A stretch of 6,779 nt of DNA from an uncultured bacterium (GTDB lineage: Bacteria; Planctomycetota; Phycisphaerae; Phycisphaerales; SM1A02), in assembly GCA_903938205.1 (NCBI GenBank), contig CAJACJ010000137.1, positions 1-6,779 of the forward strand, read 5' to 3'. Of this stretch, positions 6,728 through 6,779 are shown piece after piece. Positions within the stretch are counted from its first letter, which is position 1. The number at the start of each line of letters is the position of its first letter. A program made the translations under genes and the position numbers. The notes below the pieces were generated by a model. It was given only the letters and a program-made list of their open reading frames with translations. It did no database searches and was not told where the DNA came from.

Positions 6728-6779
6728 TTAATCCAGCCAAAGTTTCTGGTAGGCGCCTTCCGGGTCGTATGTCTCGGCC
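6728..6779 (-). CDS. C-terminal end of an unidentified leftward gene (5' part outside window)
   Basis: On the minus strand a frame runs in from the window edge and stops at TAA (6728-6730). It gives 16 residues, AETYDPEGAYQKLWLD. The composition is protein-like, and the YDPEGxYxKLWL pattern faintly recalls the FDPxGxYVRxWxPEL segment of photolyase/cryptochrome proteins. Those proteins normally continue past that point, so I treat the likeness as a hint only. The other two minus-strand frames are also open across most of this short stretch, which weakens the call. Direction and spacing (60 bp before the DUF3422 start) would suit an operon. Confidence 0.4.
   Translation of the reverse strand, partial: AETYDPEGAYQKLWLD

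Overview
The window carries four complete genes and two gene ends. The first three read rightward and the last reads leftward. It looks like chromosomal DNA of a Gram-negative bacterium. Three consecutive products (377-1207, 1375-3939, 4046-5257) start with export signals, at least one of them a probable lipoprotein signal. The leftward gene belongs to DUF3422, a family I know mainly from Proteobacteria. The long helical exported protein and the LolA-like lipoprotein would also suit a planctomycete, so I do not assign a phylum. I see no tRNA, rRNA, CRISPR array, insertion sequence or prophage gene.

Layout: bases 1-90 are the membrane-spanning tail of a gene that begins outside the window. Bases 91-376 are a non-coding leader with a perfect 14-bp palindrome and a small hairpin just before a good ribosome binding site. 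Next is a predicted lipoprotein with a LolA/RseB-like C-terminal pattern (377-1207). It is followed by an 854-residue exported, helix-rich protein built from two diverged copies of one roughly 360-400-residue unit joined by an acidic linker (1375-3939). At 4046-5257 is an exported FAD oxidoreductase of the D-amino-acid oxidase (DAAO) family. An 81-bp convergent gap separates it from the leftward DUF3422 gene (5339-6667). Upstream of that gene is the 3' end of another leftward gene (6728-6779).

The strongest observation concerns the oxidoreductase. In ordinary DAAO the FAD-binding Rossmann motif is at the N-terminus, and the substrate-arginine and HNYGHGG blocks are at the C-terminus. Here those C-terminal blocks come first (R66-P-M-R69 and H87-D-Y-G-H-G-G), ahead of GAGVIG at 129-134. 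The protein then stops where the ordinary enzyme would run into them. The gene therefore reads as a circular permutation of DAAO, placed behind an export signal.

The three rightward genes all act in the envelope or periplasm, but they are separated by 106-167 bp and differ in base composition. I infer a shared compartment, not a proven operon or pathway. Their substrates are unknown.
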